DNA of 33,925 bases from Pseudomonadota bacterium (GCA_039815145.1 JBCBZW010000048.1:1-33925); one strand, 5' to 3'; counted from the first letter of the stretch, positions 17,868 to 29,124 are shown. Numbers and translations are program-made. The notes: a model not told the origin generated them from the sequence alone.

Positions 17868-19106
17868 TTGGCCGATTTTCATCAGAACGGGACCGTCACC
17901 ACGCTGCACAACTTGACGCGCAGGCCCGTGGAGTACGTCGAGGCGGATCTCCAGCGCTTCTCCCGCTATCGCCCTCTCGGCCTGGTGCTGCCGTCGCTGT
18001 ACTCCGAGCTGCAGCAACCGGCCCTGGCCAACATCGTCGACGAGCTGACCCACGTGAACTACCTGAACCAGGTGGTGATCGGCCTCGACCGCGCCAACGA
18101 GCTGCAGTACCGCGAAGCCCTGCGCTACTTCGGACGACTCCCCCAACACCACCGCGTGCTGTGGAACGAGGGCCCACGCCTGCAAGCGATCGACGCCCAG
18201 CTGCGCCGCGAAGGGCTCGCGCCCACGGAGCTCGGCAAGGGCCGCAACGTCTGGTACTGCTACGGCTACGTGCTGGCCACCGGCATGGCGGAGAGCATCG
18301 CCCTGCACGATTGCGACATCGTCACCTACGATCGCAGCCTGCTCGCGCGCCTGTTGTACCCCGTGGCGAACTCGAGCTTCAGCTATGAGTTCTGTAAGGG
18401 CTACTACGCGCGCACGTCCACCTCAGCCATGAACGGCCGCGTGAGCCGTCTGTTGGTCACGCCCATGATCCGCGCCCTGAAGACGGTGTGCGGCAGCAGT
18501 GAATTCCTCGATTACCTGGATAGCTTCCGTTACCCCTTGGCCGGTGAGTTCAGCCTGCGCAAGGACGTGATCCAGGATCTGCGCATCCCGTCGGACTGGG
18601 GCCTTGAGATCGGCGTGCTCAGCGAGATGGCGCGCAACTACGCCAACAACCGTATCTGTCAGGCGGACATCGCCGATCGCTACGACCACAAGCACCAGGT
18701 GCTGAGCCCCGAGGACGCCTCGAAGGGGCTGTCGAAGATGAGCATCGACATCATGAAGGCCTTCTTCCGCAAGCTCGCCACCCAGGGCGAGACCTTCTCG
18801 ATGGATCGCTTCCGCACCATCAAGGCGACCTACTTCCGCATCGCCCTGGACTTCATCGAGACCTATCAGAACGATGCCCTGTTCAACGGTCTTCGCTACG
18901 ACCGCCACCAGGAAGAGACGGCGGTGGAGATGTTCGCGAGTAACGTGATGGCCGCGGGCGACTACTTCCTGCGCAACCCGGAAGAGGCGCCGTTCATCGC
19001 GCCGTGGAACCGCGTGATCAACGCTATCCCCGACATTCTGGAGCAGCTTGCCGAGGCGGTCGAAGAGGACACGATCGAGTTCCGCGAGGGGGAGGGCGCC
19101 GCGTGA
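17868..19106 (+). CDS. Glucosyl-3-phosphoglycerate synthase (GT81-type)
   Basis: This retaining glycosyltransferase transfers glucose from an NDP-glucose donor to 3-phospho-D-glycerate. The 412-residue product begins at TTG 17868, behind GGGGAGTAGAGGGA. It carries LVLPSLYSELQQPALANIVDEL, GKGRNVWYCYGYVLA and the metal/nucleotide-binding DCD at 148-150 (HDCDIVTYDRSLL), followed by FSYEFCKGYYAR and GLEIGVLSEM, all in the order expected for bacterial GpgS. A TTG start in the middle of an operon would lower translation relative to its neighbours. The stop codon overlaps the next start (GTGA). Confidence 0.9.
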   Translation: MADFHQNGTVTTLHNLTRRPVEYVEADLQRFSRYRPLGLVLPSLYSELQQPALANIVDELTHVNYLNQVVIGLDRANELQYREALRYFGRLPQHHRVLWNEGPRLQAIDAQLRREGLAPTELGKGRNVWYCYGYVLATGMAESIALHDCDIVTYDRSLLARLLYPVANSSFSYEFCKGYYARTSTSAMNGRVSRLLVTPMIRALKTVCGSSEFLDYLDSFRYPLAGEFSLRKDVIQDLRIPSDWGLEIGVLSEMARNYANNRICQADIADRYDHKHQVLSPEDASKGLSKMSIDIMKAFFRKLATQGETFSMDRFRTIKATYFRIALDFIETYQNDALFNGLRYDRHQEETAVEMFASNVMAAGDYFLRNPEEAPFIAPWNRVINAIPDILEQLAEAVEEDTIEFREGEGAA

Positions 19107-20905
19107 GCTCGACCTTGCCACCGCGCAGCGCGGGCGGCGGGGCCAGGGGCGAACTGCTGGCACGCGTCCAACAGCACCTCTCGGTCATCTACCCCGACCT
19201 CGATGCCATCACCTGGGGCCATCGCCTGATCGAAGCGATCGGTGGTGATTCCGATGCCCTGTCCGTGCCGCAGCCGTTCGTGAACCACTGGGACGAGCGC
19301 GACGCGATCATCATCACCTACGGCAACTCGGTAACCCGCGAGGGTGAAGCGCCCCTGCAGACCCTGCGACGCTTCCTCAACGATCACCTGTCGGATGCGG
19401 TGAGCGGCGTGCACATCCTGCCGTTCTTCCCCTACAGCTCCGACGATGGGTTCGCCGTCATCAACTACCTGCAGGTGAACGACGCCCTAGGCGATTGGGA
19501 GGATATCCGCGAGATCGCCGAGGAGTTCGACCTGATGGCGGACCTCGTCATCAACCACGCCTCGGCGCGCTCGGGCTGGTTCGAGAACTTCAAGAAGCGG
19601 ATCGACCCGGGCCTGAACTACTTCGTCGAGGTGGACCCGGACTCGGACGTCTCGATGGTCGTGCGACCACGGCCGTCGCCGCTCCTGCAGACCGTCCAGA
19701 CCCTCGACGGCGAGCGCACTGTCTGGTGCACCTTCGGCCCGGACCAGGTGGACCTGAACTTCGCCAACCCCCAGGTGCTTTGGGAGTTCGTGAATATCTT
19801 AGGTCGCTACCTCGATGTGGGCGTGCGCACCTTGCGCATGGATGCCGTGGCTTTCCTGTGGAAGGAGATCGGCACCCCTTGCATCCACTTGCGTCGCACC
19901 CACGAGATCATCAAGTTGCTGCGCACGCTGGCGGAGTTCCGCCGACCCGACGTGCTGGTGATCACCGAGACCAACGTCCCCAACCGCGACAACCTGACTT
20001 ACTTCGGCAACGCCAACGAAGCCCACGCCATCTACAACTTCTCCCTGCCGCCGCTGCTCGTGCACACCATGCTGAGCGGCAACTGCCGGCACCTGAAGAC
20101 CTGGATGATGAGCATGCCGCCGGCCCAGCACGGCACCACGTACCTTAACTTCATCGCCTCCCACGACGGCATCGGCCTGCGTCCCGCGGAAGGGTTGCTG
20201 AGCGATGAGGAGCTGGCCAGCATGATCGACGCCTTGCGTGCCTACGGCGCCGAGGTGTCGATGCGAGCGGGGCCCGATGGGGCGCTCAAGCCCTACGAGG
20301 TGAACATCTCGCTGATCGACGCGATGGCGGGCACGGCTGCCGGTCAACGCGATCGCTGGCAGTTCGAGCGCTTCATCTGCATGCACCTCATGATGCTGGG
20401 CCTCGAGGGCATTCCGGCGATCTACGTGCACAGCTTCCTGGCGACGCCTAACGATCACGACCTGTTCGCGCGCTCCGGGCGGGCGCGCTCGATCAACCGA
20501 CACCAGTGGCCGGAGGAGGAGCTGAGCGAGCAGCTCGCGGACGAGACGAGCCTGCACGCCCGCGTGCTGCGCGAACTGTCCCGCTCGCTGGCGATCCGTC
20601 GCCGGCAACCCGCCTTCCACCCCAACGCCACCCAGTTCACCCTGCACTTGGGGTTGGAGCTGTTCGCCTACTTTCGCCAATCGACGGACCGGTCGCAGAG
20701 CATCTTCTGTGTTTACAACGTGACCGATCGCCCCCAAGTCCTGTCCCTGGCAGACGTGAACCTGATCAGCACCGATCAGTGGATCGACCTGCTCAGTGGA
20801 ACGCAGGTGACGGCACTGGCCGGTGAGATGACCCTCGCGCCCTACCAGGGGATCTGGCTGTCGAACCGCGCCTTCGGCGTGGCCTTGCCAGGGCTGCGCG
20901 CCTAG
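19103..20905 (+). CDS. GH13_18 phosphorylase, probably glucosylglycerate phosphorylase
   Basis: The 600-residue protein belongs to the sucrose-phosphorylase branch of GH13. It has LPFFPYSSDDGFAV near the N-terminus, the catalytic nucleophile Asp247 (RMDAVAFLWKE), acid/base Glu289 (ITETNVPN) and the transition-state Asp355 (SHDGIGLRP). WKEIGTPCIHLRRTHE after the nucleophile is typical of glucosylglycerate and related phosphorylases more than of sucrose phosphorylase. The predicted reaction is glucosylglycerate plus phosphate giving glucose 1-phosphate and D-glycerate. Context with GpgS, the phosphatase and glycerate kinase strongly supports this, but specificity is inferred. The GTG at 19103 overlaps the GpgS stop. 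Confidence 0.87.
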   Translation: MSSTLPPRSAGGGARGELLARVQQHLSVIYPDLDAITWGHRLIEAIGGDSDALSVPQPFVNHWDERDAIIITYGNSVTREGEAPLQTLRRFLNDHLSDAVSGVHILPFFPYSSDDGFAVINYLQVNDALGDWEDIREIAEEFDLMADLVINHASARSGWFENFKKRIDPGLNYFVEVDPDSDVSMVVRPRPSPLLQTVQTLDGERTVWCTFGPDQVDLNFANPQVLWEFVNILGRYLDVGVRTLRMDAVAFLWKEIGTPCIHLRRTHEIIKLLRTLAEFRRPDVLVITETNVPNRDNLTYFGNANEAHAIYNFSLPPLLVHTMLSGNCRHLKTWMMSMPPAQHGTTYLNFIASHDGIGLRPAEGLLSDEELASMIDALRAYGAEVSMRAGPDGALKPYEVNISLIDAMAGTAAGQRDRWQFERFICMHLMMLGLEGIPAIYVHSFLATPNDHDLFARSGRARSINRHQWPEEELSEQLADETSLHARVLRELSRSLAIRRRQPAFHPNATQFTLHLGLELFAYFRQSTDRSQSIFCVYNVTDRPQVLSLADVNLISTDQWIDLLSGTQVTALAGEMTLAPYQGIWLSNRAFGVALPGLRA

Positions 20906-20976
20906 CGGGGAGGGGTGCACCCAACCGAGGAATCGCCGCGTTTGTCGATGCATCGGCGAGGGTCGGTCGCGGTCGG

Positions 20977-21006
20977 TTGACCCCCTTCGATGCCCCGCAG
21001 CATACT
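20977..21006 (+). promoter_or_regulatory. Candidate promoter of the thrS-infC-rpmI-rplT-pheST operon
   Basis: TTGACC (20977-20982, 5 of 6) and CATACT (21001-21006, 4 of 6) are 18 bp apart. The predicted leader before the thrS GTG is only about 40 nt, which is too short for the long tRNA-mimicking operator known from E. coli thrS. Confidence 0.5.
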
Positions 21007-21052
21007 TCGCCTCTTTTTTCGACTTACCGCCTAAATCGCGAGAGGTTTTCCC

Positions 21053-22978
21053 GTGCCCGTCATCACCTTGCCCGACGGCAGCCAGCGCAGCTATGACCAT
21101 GCGGTCAGCGCAGCGGATGTGGCTGCTGACATCGGCCCCGGCCTCGCCAAGGCCGCGGTCGCCGCGAAGCTGAACGGACGCCTGGTGGACACCTCCACGA
21201 CCATCACCGAGGACGCCGACCTGGCGCTGGTCACTGCAAAGGACGACGACGGCCTCGAGGTCATTCGCCACTCGACGGCGCACCTCCTGGCGCAGGCCGT
21301 GAAGAGCCTCCACCCCGAGGCCCAGGTCACCATCGGCCCGGTCATCGATGACGGCTTCTATTACGACTTCGCCTACGACCGCCCCTTCACGCCGGAAGAC
21401 CTCGACGCCATCGAGCAGAAGATGGCCGAGATCGCGGGCGAAGACCTCGCCGTGCAGCGCGAGGTGATGGAGCGCGGGGCGGCGGTGGAGTACTTCCACG
21501 GCCTTGGCGAGGAGTACAAGGCGAAGATCATCGCCGACCTGCCGGAGGAGGAGGTCATCTCCGTCTACGGCCAGGGCGACTTCAAAGACCTGTGTCGCGG
21601 GCCGCACGTGCCGAGTACCGGCCACCTGAAGGCCTTCAAGCTGACCAAGGTCTCGGGCGCCTATTGGCGCGGTGATGCCAGCAACGAGCAGCTGCAGCGC
21701 ATCTACGGCACCGCCTGGCCGGACAAGAAGCAGCTCAAGGCCTACCTCACGCGCCTGCGCGAAGCGGAGAAGCGCGATCACCGGCGCATCGGCAAGGACC
21801 TCGACCTGTTCTCCATCCAGGAGGATGCGGGCGGTGGCCTCGTGTTCTGGCATCCCAAGGGCGCGCGCATGCGCCGGGTGATGGAGGACTACTGGCGCGA
21901 CCGTCACATCGAGGCCGGCTACGAGCTGTTGTACACGCCCCACATCGCCCACGAGAGCCTCTGGTACACCTCGGGCCACAAGGATTTCTACGGCGAATCC
22001 ATGTACAAGCCGATGGAGGACGACGACCAGCTCTACCAGCTCAAGCCGATGAACTGCCCGTTCCACATCCTGGTGTACAAGGATCGCCTGCGCTCGTACC
22101 GCGAGCTGCCGATCCGCTGGGGCGAGCTCGGCACCGTGTATCGCCACGAGATGTCCGGCGCCCTGCACGGGCTCATGCGCGTGCGTGGTTTCACCCAGGA
22201 TGATGCGCACCATTTCTGCAGCGAAGAGCAGATCGAGGACGAAATCCTCGCCATCCTGGACCTGAACCTGACCATGCTGCAGGACTTCGGTTTTGAGAAG
22301 TTCGAGGTCAATCTCTCCACTAAGCCTGAAAAAGCCGTCGGATCGCCGGAGATCTGGGAGCGCGCCACCGCCGGCCTGCGCGGCGCCCTGGAGCGCAAGG
22401 GGCTCGAGTACGTGGTGGACGAGGGCGGCGGCGCCTTCTACGGGCCGAAGATCGACCTGAAGATCGAAGACGCCATCGGCCGCAAGTGGCAATGCTCGAC
22501 GATCCAGCTCGATTTCAACCTGCCCGAGCGCTTCGACATGACCTACGTGGCCGAGGGCGGGGATCGCAAGCGACCGATCATGATCCACCGCGCGCTGCTG
22601 GGCTCCTTGGAGCGTTTCTTCGGTGTGCTCATCGAGCACTTCGAGGGCCGATTCCCCACCTGGCTGGCGCCCGTGCAGGCGGTGCTGATGACGATTACCG
22701 AGCGCCACGATGGCTTCGCCGAGGAGCTCCGCGAACACTTTAAAAATCAGGGTCTTCGCGTTGAGGCAGACTTGAGAAACGAGAAGATCGGCTTTAAAAT
22801 TCGAGAACATACCTTGCAGCGGGTGCCCTACCTGCTGGTCATTGGTGATCGCGAAGTCGAAACCCGAAGCCTTTCGGTGCGTACGCGCGCCGGGAAGGAT
22901 CTCGGGTCTTTGTCTGTCGACGATTTTACGCAACACCTGGCTCGCGAAGCGGCAGAGCGCCTTCCCGAGCCGGCTTGA
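21053..22978 (+). CDS. thrS: Threonine--tRNA ligase
   Basis: The class II synthetase charges tRNA-Thr and edits mis-charged Ser-tRNA. Its 641 residues nearly equal the E. coli length. The N-terminal TGS domain ([11 protein letters not shown]) is followed by the editing domain with [11 protein letters not shown] and [12 protein letters not shown]. The catalytic core has the zinc-ligand region PMNCPFHI, motif 2 [30 protein letters not shown], motif 3 and a C-terminal anticodon-binding domain. The start is GTG 21053 after GAGAGG. It heads the translation operon; infC begins 14 bp after its stop. Confidence 0.97.
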   Translation: MPVITLPDGSQRSYDHAVSAADVAADIGPGLAKAAVAAKLNGRLVDTSTTITEDADLALVTAKDDDGLEVIRHSTAHLLAQAVKSLHPEAQVTIGPVIDDGFYYDFAYDRPFTPEDLDAIEQKMAEIAGEDLAVQREVMERGAAVEYFHGLGEEYKAKIIADLPEEEVISVYGQGDFKDLCRGPHVPSTGHLKAFKLTKVSGAYWRGDASNEQLQRIYGTAWPDKKQLKAYLTRLREAEKRDHRRIGKDLDLFSIQEDAGGGLVFWHPKGARMRRVMEDYWRDRHIEAGYELLYTPHIAHESLWYTSGHKDFYGESMYKPMEDDDQLYQLKPMNCPFHILVYKDRLRSYRELPIRWGELGTVYRHEMSGALHGLMRVRGFTQDDAHHFCSEEQIEDEILAILDLNLTMLQDFGFEKFEVNLSTKPEKAVGSPEIWERATAGLRGALERKGLEYVVDEGGGAFYGPKIDLKIEDAIGRKWQCSTIQLDFNLPERFDMTYVAEGGDRKRPIMIHRALLGSLERFFGVLIEHFEGRFPTWLAPVQAVLMTITERHDGFAEELREHFKNQGLRVEADLRNEKIGFKIREHTLQRVPYLLVIGDREVETRSLSVRTRAGKDLGSLSVDDFTQHLAREAAERLPEPA

Positions 22979-22992
22979 CGGAGTAAGTTTCT

Positions 22993-23520
22993 ATCGCACA
23001 GGGCGGCAACAAGCGCGCGCGGCGCAACGCTGAGATCGAAGCTCGGGAAGTCCGAGTGATCGATCAGGAAGGCGAGCAGGCGGGCGTCATGGCAGCACGA
23101 GACGCATTGCGCATGGCGCAAGAGGCGGGGTTGGATCTGGTTGAGGTGTCACCGAATGCGGATCCTCCCGTTTGCCGGATCATGGATTACGGCAAGTTCG
23201 ACTTCGAACGCAAGAAGCGCGAGCGCGAGGCTAAGAAGAAGACTACCCATACGCAGATCAAGGAAGTGAAGTTCCGGCCGAACACAGACACCGGCGACTA
23301 CGCTGTCAAGCTGCGTAACCTGCGGCGCTTTCTAGAGCACGGAGACAAGGCCAAAGTCACCGTGCGCTTTCGCGGCAGGGAAATGGCCCACCAGGACATC
23401 GGACGACGTGTGCTGGAGCGGGTGAGGGAAGATCTCATCGAGTTAGGTACCGTTGAGCAATTCCCGAAGATGGAAGGTCGTCAAATGGTGATGGTGATCT
23501 CGCCGAAGAAGAAGCAGTAG
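22993..23520 (+). CDS. infC: Translation initiation factor IF-3, starting at an AUC codon
   Basis: IF-3 binds the 30S subunit and checks start-codon and initiator-tRNA choice. An in-frame TAA at 22984 bounds the frame upstream. The only start that gives a full protein is ATC at 22993, 9 bp after GGAG (22980-22983), giving 175 residues with N-terminal [23 protein letters not shown]. The conserved ISPNA-like [18 protein letters not shown] and [14 protein letters not shown] stretches and the C-terminal [15 protein letters not shown] are intact. E. coli infC uses AUU; non-AUG starts let IF-3 repress its own translation by rejecting them. A later GTG at 23056 would cut off the conserved N-terminal domain. 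Confidence 0.95.
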   Translation: MAQGGNKRARRNAEIEAREVRVIDQEGEQAGVMAARDALRMAQEAGLDLVEVSPNADPPVCRIMDYGKFDFERKKREREAKKKTTHTQIKEVKFRPNTDTGDYAVKLRNLRRFLEHGDKAKVTVRFRGREMAHQDIGRRVLERVREDLIELGTVEQFPKMEGRQMVMVISPKKKQ

Positions 23521-23639
23521 CTTTCTAAGGCGAGTCACACATTGAAGAAGAAGCGAGTCGAGCGTGCGTTGGCAACGCCGTTTGGCTCCACCCGTCCGGC
23601 CCTCATGACGTCGCGGCGGTGTTAACAGGAGTTTTCGCC

Positions 23640-23834
23640 ATGCCCAAGATGAAGAGCAATAGTGGCGCTAACAAGCGGTTTCGCAAGACTGCGAACGGCT
23701 TCAAGCGCAATCAGTCGCATCGTCGTCACATCCTGACGAAGAAGAGCACGAAGCGTAAGCGCCACCTGCGCCCCCACACTCAAGTGGCCGAGCAAGATGT
23801 GAAGATGCTCAGCCGCCTGCTGCCGTACGTGTAA
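23640..23834 (+). CDS. rpmI: 50S ribosomal protein L35
   Basis: The 64-residue, very basic protein [17 protein letters not shown]...[10 protein letters not shown] has the standard length and motifs of bL35. The ATG follows AGGAG at 8 bp. The 119-bp gap from infC is where the L20 autoregulatory operator lies in E. coli; a small GCGTT-GGC-AACGC stem is visible there, but I cannot identify an L20 site. Confidence 0.97.
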   Translation: MPKMKSNSGANKRFRKTANGFKRNQSHRRHILTKKSTKRKRHLRPHTQVAEQDVKMLSRLLPYV

Positions 23835-23846
23835 AGGAGACGAACC

Positions 23847-24227
23847 ATGGCACGAGTCAAGCGTTCCGTCGCCGGCCGCGTCCGGCGCAAGAAGATTCTT
23901 CGTAAGGCCAAGGGCTACTACGGCGCGCGTCGGAAGACTTTCCGCGTCGCCAAACAGGCGGTCATCAAGGCCGGCCAGTACGCCTATCGTGATCGCCGTC
24001 AGCGCAAGCGTGAGTTCCGCTCCCTGTGGATCGCCCGTATCAACGCTGCCGTGCGTCCCCACGGCCTGTCCTACAGCCGATTTATCAACGGCCTCAAGCT
24101 CGCCGGTATCGAGATCGACCGCAAGGCCCTTGCGGACCTCGCGATCCATCAGCCGGACGGCTTTGCGGCGATCGCCAAACAGGCGACCGACGCACTCGCC
24201 GCCCAGCCCACCGCCGCTGCGAGCTAG
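23847..24227 (+). CDS. rplT: 50S ribosomal protein L20
   Basis: The 126-residue basic protein has the bL20 hallmarks: [36 protein letters not shown] in the RNA-binding N-terminal extension, then [34 protein letters not shown]20 is needed for early 50S assembly and usually represses rpmI-rplT translation. A strong AAAGGAG lies just upstream of the ATG, 12 bp after the rpmI stop. Confidence 0.97.
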   Translation: MARVKRSVAGRVRRKKILRKAKGYYGARRKTFRVAKQAVIKAGQYAYRDRRQRKREFRSLWIARINAAVRPHGLSYSRFINGLKLAGIEIDRKALADLAIHQPDGFAAIAKQATDALAAQPTAAAS

Positions 24228-24245
24228 GCCGCTATCCGGCAAGTC

Positions 24246-25376
<1,131 letters not shown>

Positions 25377-25394
25377 TTTTTCCGGGAGACCACC

Positions 25395-27779
25395 GTGCGC
25401 TTCAGCAATGCCTGGCTGCGCGAGTTCGTTGCTCATGATCTGAGCCCCGAGGCGCTTGGCGCCCAGCTCACCATGGCCGGCCTCGAATTGGACGCGATCG
25501 AACCGGCCGCACCCGCCTTTGAGAAGGTAGTGGTCGGGCGCGTGGTAGCGGCCGAGCAGCACCCGAATGCGGATCGCCTGCGCGTATGCGAGGTGGATGC
25601 GGGCACGGGCGAAATGCTGTCCATCGTCTGCGGTGCGCCTAATGCACGCGCTGACATCCGAGTCGCCGTCGCCTTGGTGGGTGCGCGCCTGCCCGGGGAT
25701 TTCAAGATCAAACGCAGCAAGCTGCGCGGTGTGGCCTCCGCCGGCATGCTGTGCTCCACGCGCGAGCTCGGCCTCGGCGAAGAGCACGACGGCATCATGG
25801 AGCTGCCCGCCGATGCCCCGGTGGGGACGCCCCTGCGCGAGTACCTGGACCTCGACGACACGATCATCGAGGTGGATCTCACGCCTAACCGTGGCGATTG
25901 CCTGGGTCTGATCGGCATCGCCCGCGAGGTCAGTGCGCTCAACAACATCGACGCCCCCCAAGCGGAGGTGGCCGAGGTGCCATCCCCGGGCGACGATGTG
26001 CGGGGGATCACCCTGTCAGCACCGCAGGCCTGTCCGGTGTACGCCGGGCGGGTGATCCGCGGTATCCGACCCAATGCGACGTCGCCCCTCTGGTTGCAGG
26101 AGCGCCTGCGCCGCAGTGGGTTGCGAGCGATCCACCCCGTCGTCGACGTGACCAACTACGTGATGCTCGAGCGTGGCCAGCCCATGCACGGCTTCGACCA
26201 CGGCAAGCTGAGCGGCGACATCGACGTGCGCATGGCACGCGCGGGCGAGCAGCTCACCTTGCTCGATGGCAAGGAGGTCACGCTCGAGGACGACATGCTG
26301 CTGATCACGGACGCCAGCGGCCCGGTCGCTTTGGCAGGCGTGATGGGCGGCGAGTCGACCGCCGTCGACGACGACACGGTGGACGTCTTCTTCGAAAGCG
26401 CCTGGTTCGCGCCCACCGCGATCGCTGGCCGCGCGCGACGCATCGGCCTGCACACGGACGCGTCCCATCGCTACGAGCGTGGCGTCGATCCGCAGGGCCA
26501 GGTGGCGGCCATCGAGCGCGCGACTGCGCTGCTCATCGACATCGTCGGCGGCACGCCGGGGCCGGTGGTGCTGGCCCAGGATCCGTCGGCCTTACCGTCG
26601 CGTCCCGCGGTGGCCCTGCGTCGCTCGCAGCTCGATCGTCTGATCGGCATCCACGTCCCGGACGACGCCGTGGAGGCAGGCTTCGAACGCCTCGGGTTGG
26701 CCATGGAGCGCACCGGAGATGAGGGCTGGCAGGTCACACCGCCGAGCTTCCGCTTCGACATCAACATCGAGGCCGACCTCATCGAGGAGGTCGCACGCCT
26801 CTACGGCTACGACAACATCCCGGCCCAGGCCGAGGCCGCACCGCTCACCGTTCGCCCGGTGAGCGAGTCGCGCCTGCCGGACCTGCGCTTGAAGCAACTC
26901 ATGGTCGATCGCGACTACCAGGAGGCGATCACCTACAGCTTCCAAGACCCGGAGCTGCTCGCGAAGGTGGGCATGCCTAACGAAGGGGCCACCCTCGCGA
27001 ATCCGATCAGCTCAGATCTCGCCGTCATGCGACCGAGTCTGTTGCCTGGACTGCTCGTCGCGCTTCGCCAGAACGTCGCTCGTCAGCGCAGTCGCGTTCG
27101 TCTGTTCGAGGTCGGCGCGCGCTACCTCACCGATGGGCAGGGCGGTTTCCGCGAGGAGAAGATGCTCGCGGGCGTGGCCTGCGGCACGGCCAAGCCCGAA
27201 GGGTGGGCGAACGGGGCTGCTGCCCTCGACTTCTTCGACGTGAAGGGCGATCTCGAGGCGCTGCTCGCTTCGACCAGCGATGCGAGCATCGAGTTCGTGC
27301 CCGGCGGACCGGACGGGCTGGTGCACCCGGGCAAGAGCGCGTGGGTTCGCCGAGGAGATGAGGAGATCGGCTTCCTCGGCGCGATGCACCCGAGTCAACT
27401 CACCGCCCTGGACCTGCCAGCGAACACCTACTGCTTCGAGCTGAGTATGGCCGCTTTGACCAAGGGAGGGCTGCCGAGCTTTCAGGCAGTCTCGAAATAT
27501 CCGTCCAGTCGTCGGGATCTTGCGTTGCTGGTGGACGAGGCGACGCCCGCGCAGGAGATCGTGCGCACCATCCGCGACGCGGCGGGACCGCTGCTGCAGG
27601 AGGTGGTGCTCTTCGACGAGTACCGCGGGGACAAAGTAGATTCAGGTCTAAAAAGTATCGCTTTGGGCTTGATTTTGCAGGAGTCGTCGCGCAATCTAAC
27701 CGGCGAGGAAGCGGATCAGGTCATCGACCAGGTTCGCCAGCACGTAGCAGCAAAGTTGGGCGCGAAGCTCCGAGACTGA
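25395..27779 (+). CDS. pheT: Phenylalanine--tRNA ligase, beta subunit
   Basis: The 794-residue subunit recognises tRNA-Phe and edits Tyr-tRNA-Phe. Its length matches E. coli (795). Domains in order are the N-terminal EMAP/tRNA-binding fold ([23 protein letters not shown]), the B3/B4 editing region ([22 protein letters not shown]), B5 ([22 protein letters not shown]), the catalytic-like core, and a C-terminal ferredoxin-like anticodon-binding domain ([20 protein letters not shown]). The start is GTG 25395 with GGGAG upstream. ihfA begins one base after its stop. Confidence 0.97.
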   Translation: MRFSNAWLREFVAHDLSPEALGAQLTMAGLELDAIEPAAPAFEKVVVGRVVAAEQHPNADRLRVCEVDAGTGEMLSIVCGAPNARADIRVAVALVGARLPGDFKIKRSKLRGVASAGMLCSTRELGLGEEHDGIMELPADAPVGTPLREYLDLDDTIIEVDLTPNRGDCLGLIGIAREVSALNNIDAPQAEVAEVPSPGDDVRGITLSAPQACPVYAGRVIRGIRPNATSPLWLQERLRRSGLRAIHPVVDVTNYVMLERGQPMHGFDHGKLSGDIDVRMARAGEQLTLLDGKEVTLEDDMLLITDASGPVALAGVMGGESTAVDDDTVDVFFESAWFAPTAIAGRARRIGLHTDASHRYERGVDPQGQVAAIERATALLIDIVGGTPGPVVLAQDPSALPSRPAVALRRSQLDRLIGIHVPDDAVEAGFERLGLAMERTGDEGWQVTPPSFRFDINIEADLIEEVARLYGYDNIPAQAEAAPLTVRPVSESRLPDLRLKQLMVDRDYQEAITYSFQDPELLAKVGMPNEGATLANPISSDLAVMRPSLLPGLLVALRQNVARQRSRVRLFEVGARYLTDGQGGFREEKMLAGVACGTAKPEGWANGAAALDFFDVKGDLEALLASTSDASIEFVPGGPDGLVHPGKSAWVRRGDEEIGFLGAMHPSQLTALDLPANTYCFELSMAALTKGGLPSFQAVSKYPSSRRDLALLVDEATPAQEIVRTIRDAAGPLLQEVVLFDEYRGDKVDSGLKSIALGLILQESSRNLTGEEADQVIDQVRQHVAAKLGAKLRD

Positions 27780-27780
27780 G

Positions 27781-28080
27781 ATGGCACTGACCAAGGCCGA
27801 CATGGCCGAATCCCTGTATAACGAACTCGGGCTCAACAAGCGAGAGGCGCGTGAGCTCGTAGACCTGTTCTACGAGGAACTCCGCAACGCGCTAGCGACG
27901 GGATCGCAGATCAAGCTTTCCGGATTTGGTAACTTTGATCTTCGAGATAAGAACGAGCGACCCGGCCGCAATCCCAAAACCGGCGAGGAGATTCCGATCA
28001 CCGCTCGCCGTGTGGTGACCTTCAGGCCAGGCCAAAAGCTCAAAGCGCGAGTAGAGGCCTATGCTGGAACCGGCGAATAA
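27781..28080 (+). CDS. ihfA: Integration host factor, alpha subunit
   Basis: This 99-residue HU/IHF protein binds and bends DNA as a heterodimer with Ihf[41 protein letters not shown] and [29 protein letters not shown] match IhfA, including the proline-tipped beta arm ([12 protein letters not shown]). It directly follows pheT, as in most gammaproteobacteria, and overlaps the MerR-family gene by 20 bp. Confidence 0.97.
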   Translation: MALTKADMAESLYNELGLNKREARELVDLFYEELRNALATGSQIKLSGFGNFDLRDKNERPGRNPKTGEEIPITARRVVTFRPGQKLKARVEAYAGTGE

Positions 28081-28417
28081 CGACGAACTGCCGGCGATCC
28101 CTGGCAAACGCTACTTCACGATCGGTGAAGTCAGCGATCTGTGCGCCGTAAAACCCCACGTGCTCCGCTACTGGGAACAAGAATTCCCCCAGCTCAAGCC
28201 GGTGAAACGTCGCGGCAATCGGCGCTACTACCAGCGCCAAGATGTCATCATCATCCGCCAGATCCGCAGCCTGCTGTACGATGAGGGCTTCACCATCGGC
28301 GGCGCCCGACAGAAGCTGACGGGCGAGGCAGCGCGCGAAGATGTCACGCAAAGCCAGCAGATTATCAAGCAGTTACGCTCGGAACTTGAAGAGATTTTGA
28401 GAGACCTCAGGCGCTGA
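28061..28417 (+). CDS. MerR-family transcriptional regulator linked to ihfA
   Basis: A 118-residue protein with an N-terminal MerR winged helix-turn-helix ([28 protein letters not shown], then [15 protein letters not shown]) and a C-terminal helix ([18 protein letters not shown]) that would form the dimer coiled coil. No metal-binding cysteine cluster is present, so it is unlikely to sense mercury or copper. It is the conserved partner found downstream of ihfA in many gammaproteobacteria; its regulon is unknown. The ATG lies inside ihfA. Confidence 0.9.
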   Translation: MLEPANNDELPAIPGKRYFTIGEVSDLCAVKPHVLRYWEQEFPQLKPVKRRGNRRYYQRQDVIIIRQIRSLLYDEGFTIGGARQKLTGEAAREDVTQSQQIIKQLRSELEEILRDLRR

Positions 28418-28430
28418 GCGCGCCCACGGA

Positions 28431-29000
28431 TCACTCGAGCCGCGTGACCGCGGTCGATTTCCGACCCGGCGCTACCAGCGTATAGCCGCCGAAGCGCCCC
28501 TTTTTCACCGTGACCTCGTCACCCACGCGTAGGCGGAACAGGGTGGTCACGGACTTCTGTCGCCACACTTGGTCGTTGTCCAGGGTGATGGTCATCAGGC
28601 CATCGCGGCGCTTGGCGATGGCGGCGACCACGGCTTTGATCTGCGGGGTCTCCTCGGGCGGCTTCTTCTTACCCTTGGATTCCCGCCGCTCCACTTCCTC
28701 CTTGCCGAACGCGTCGTCGCTGGGCGGCGCCTCGGCGGGCAAAGGTGCGGGCTCAGGCGGTGTGGCTTGCGTGGTCGTGGCCGTCGAGGCGGGCGCCGGT
28801 GTCGGTGCCGCCTCGCGCAGGGCCGCGTCGAAGCAGCGCAGGCGCACCTTGTCCTTCCGGATGCCGGCGCAGTCGCGCACCTTGGCGGCGACCTCAGCGT
28901 CGGTGGCGGCCTGGGCGAGAGGAGTGGCGAGGACCACGAGGGCTGCTGCCAGCAGGCGGACGGTTGCGCGCTTCGGCGGCGAATTGGGGCGGGTGCTCAC
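28431..29000 (-). CDS. Exported hypothetical protein with CxxxxxxxRLRCFD motif
   Basis: A 189-residue product from GTG 29000 (AGGAAA upstream). A signal peptide ends at AQA-A. The mature N-terminus has the motif CAGIRKDKVRLRCFDAAL, a Cys/Asp pattern widespread in gammaproteobacterial periplasmic proteins of unknown role. A Pro/Ala/Thr-rich linker follows (about 65-95), then a charged KGKKKPPEE segment and a small beta domain (LMTITLDNDQVWRQ, GDEVTVKKGRFGGYTLV) resembling an SH3-like barrel. The stop converges on the MerR-family gene 13 bp away. Function unknown. Confidence 0.82.
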   Translation of the reverse strand: MSTRPNSPPKRATVRLLAAALVVLATPLAQAATDAEVAAKVRDCAGIRKDKVRLRCFDAALREAAPTPAPASTATTTQATPPEPAPLPAEAPPSDDAFGKEEVERRESKGKKKPPEETPQIKAVVAAIAKRRDGLMTITLDNDQVWRQKSVTTLFRLRVGDEVTVKKGRFGGYTLVAPGRKSTAVTRLE

Positions 29001-29124
29001 TGGTGCCGATTTCCTGAGGTTGGCGTCTGATAAGGTGGAATGCTACCAGAGCTGTCCTTCCGACGACGCTCAACAAGACGGTGCAAAGCACTGAGAATCA
29101 TGCGAAACAAGGGAGTCACCAGCA

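Noticed and set aside
19103-20905. Sucrose phosphorylase
   Set aside because: The GH13_18 fold fits, but the WKEIGTPCIHL stretch and the GpgS, phosphatase and glycerate kinase neighbours favour glucosylglycerate. Specificity remains inferred.
19799-22936. A very long open frame on the minus strand across the phosphorylase and thrS genes
   Set aside because: It is a mirror of two well-supported plus-strand genes in GC-rich DNA; its translation is low in recognisable motifs and lacks a ribosome binding site.
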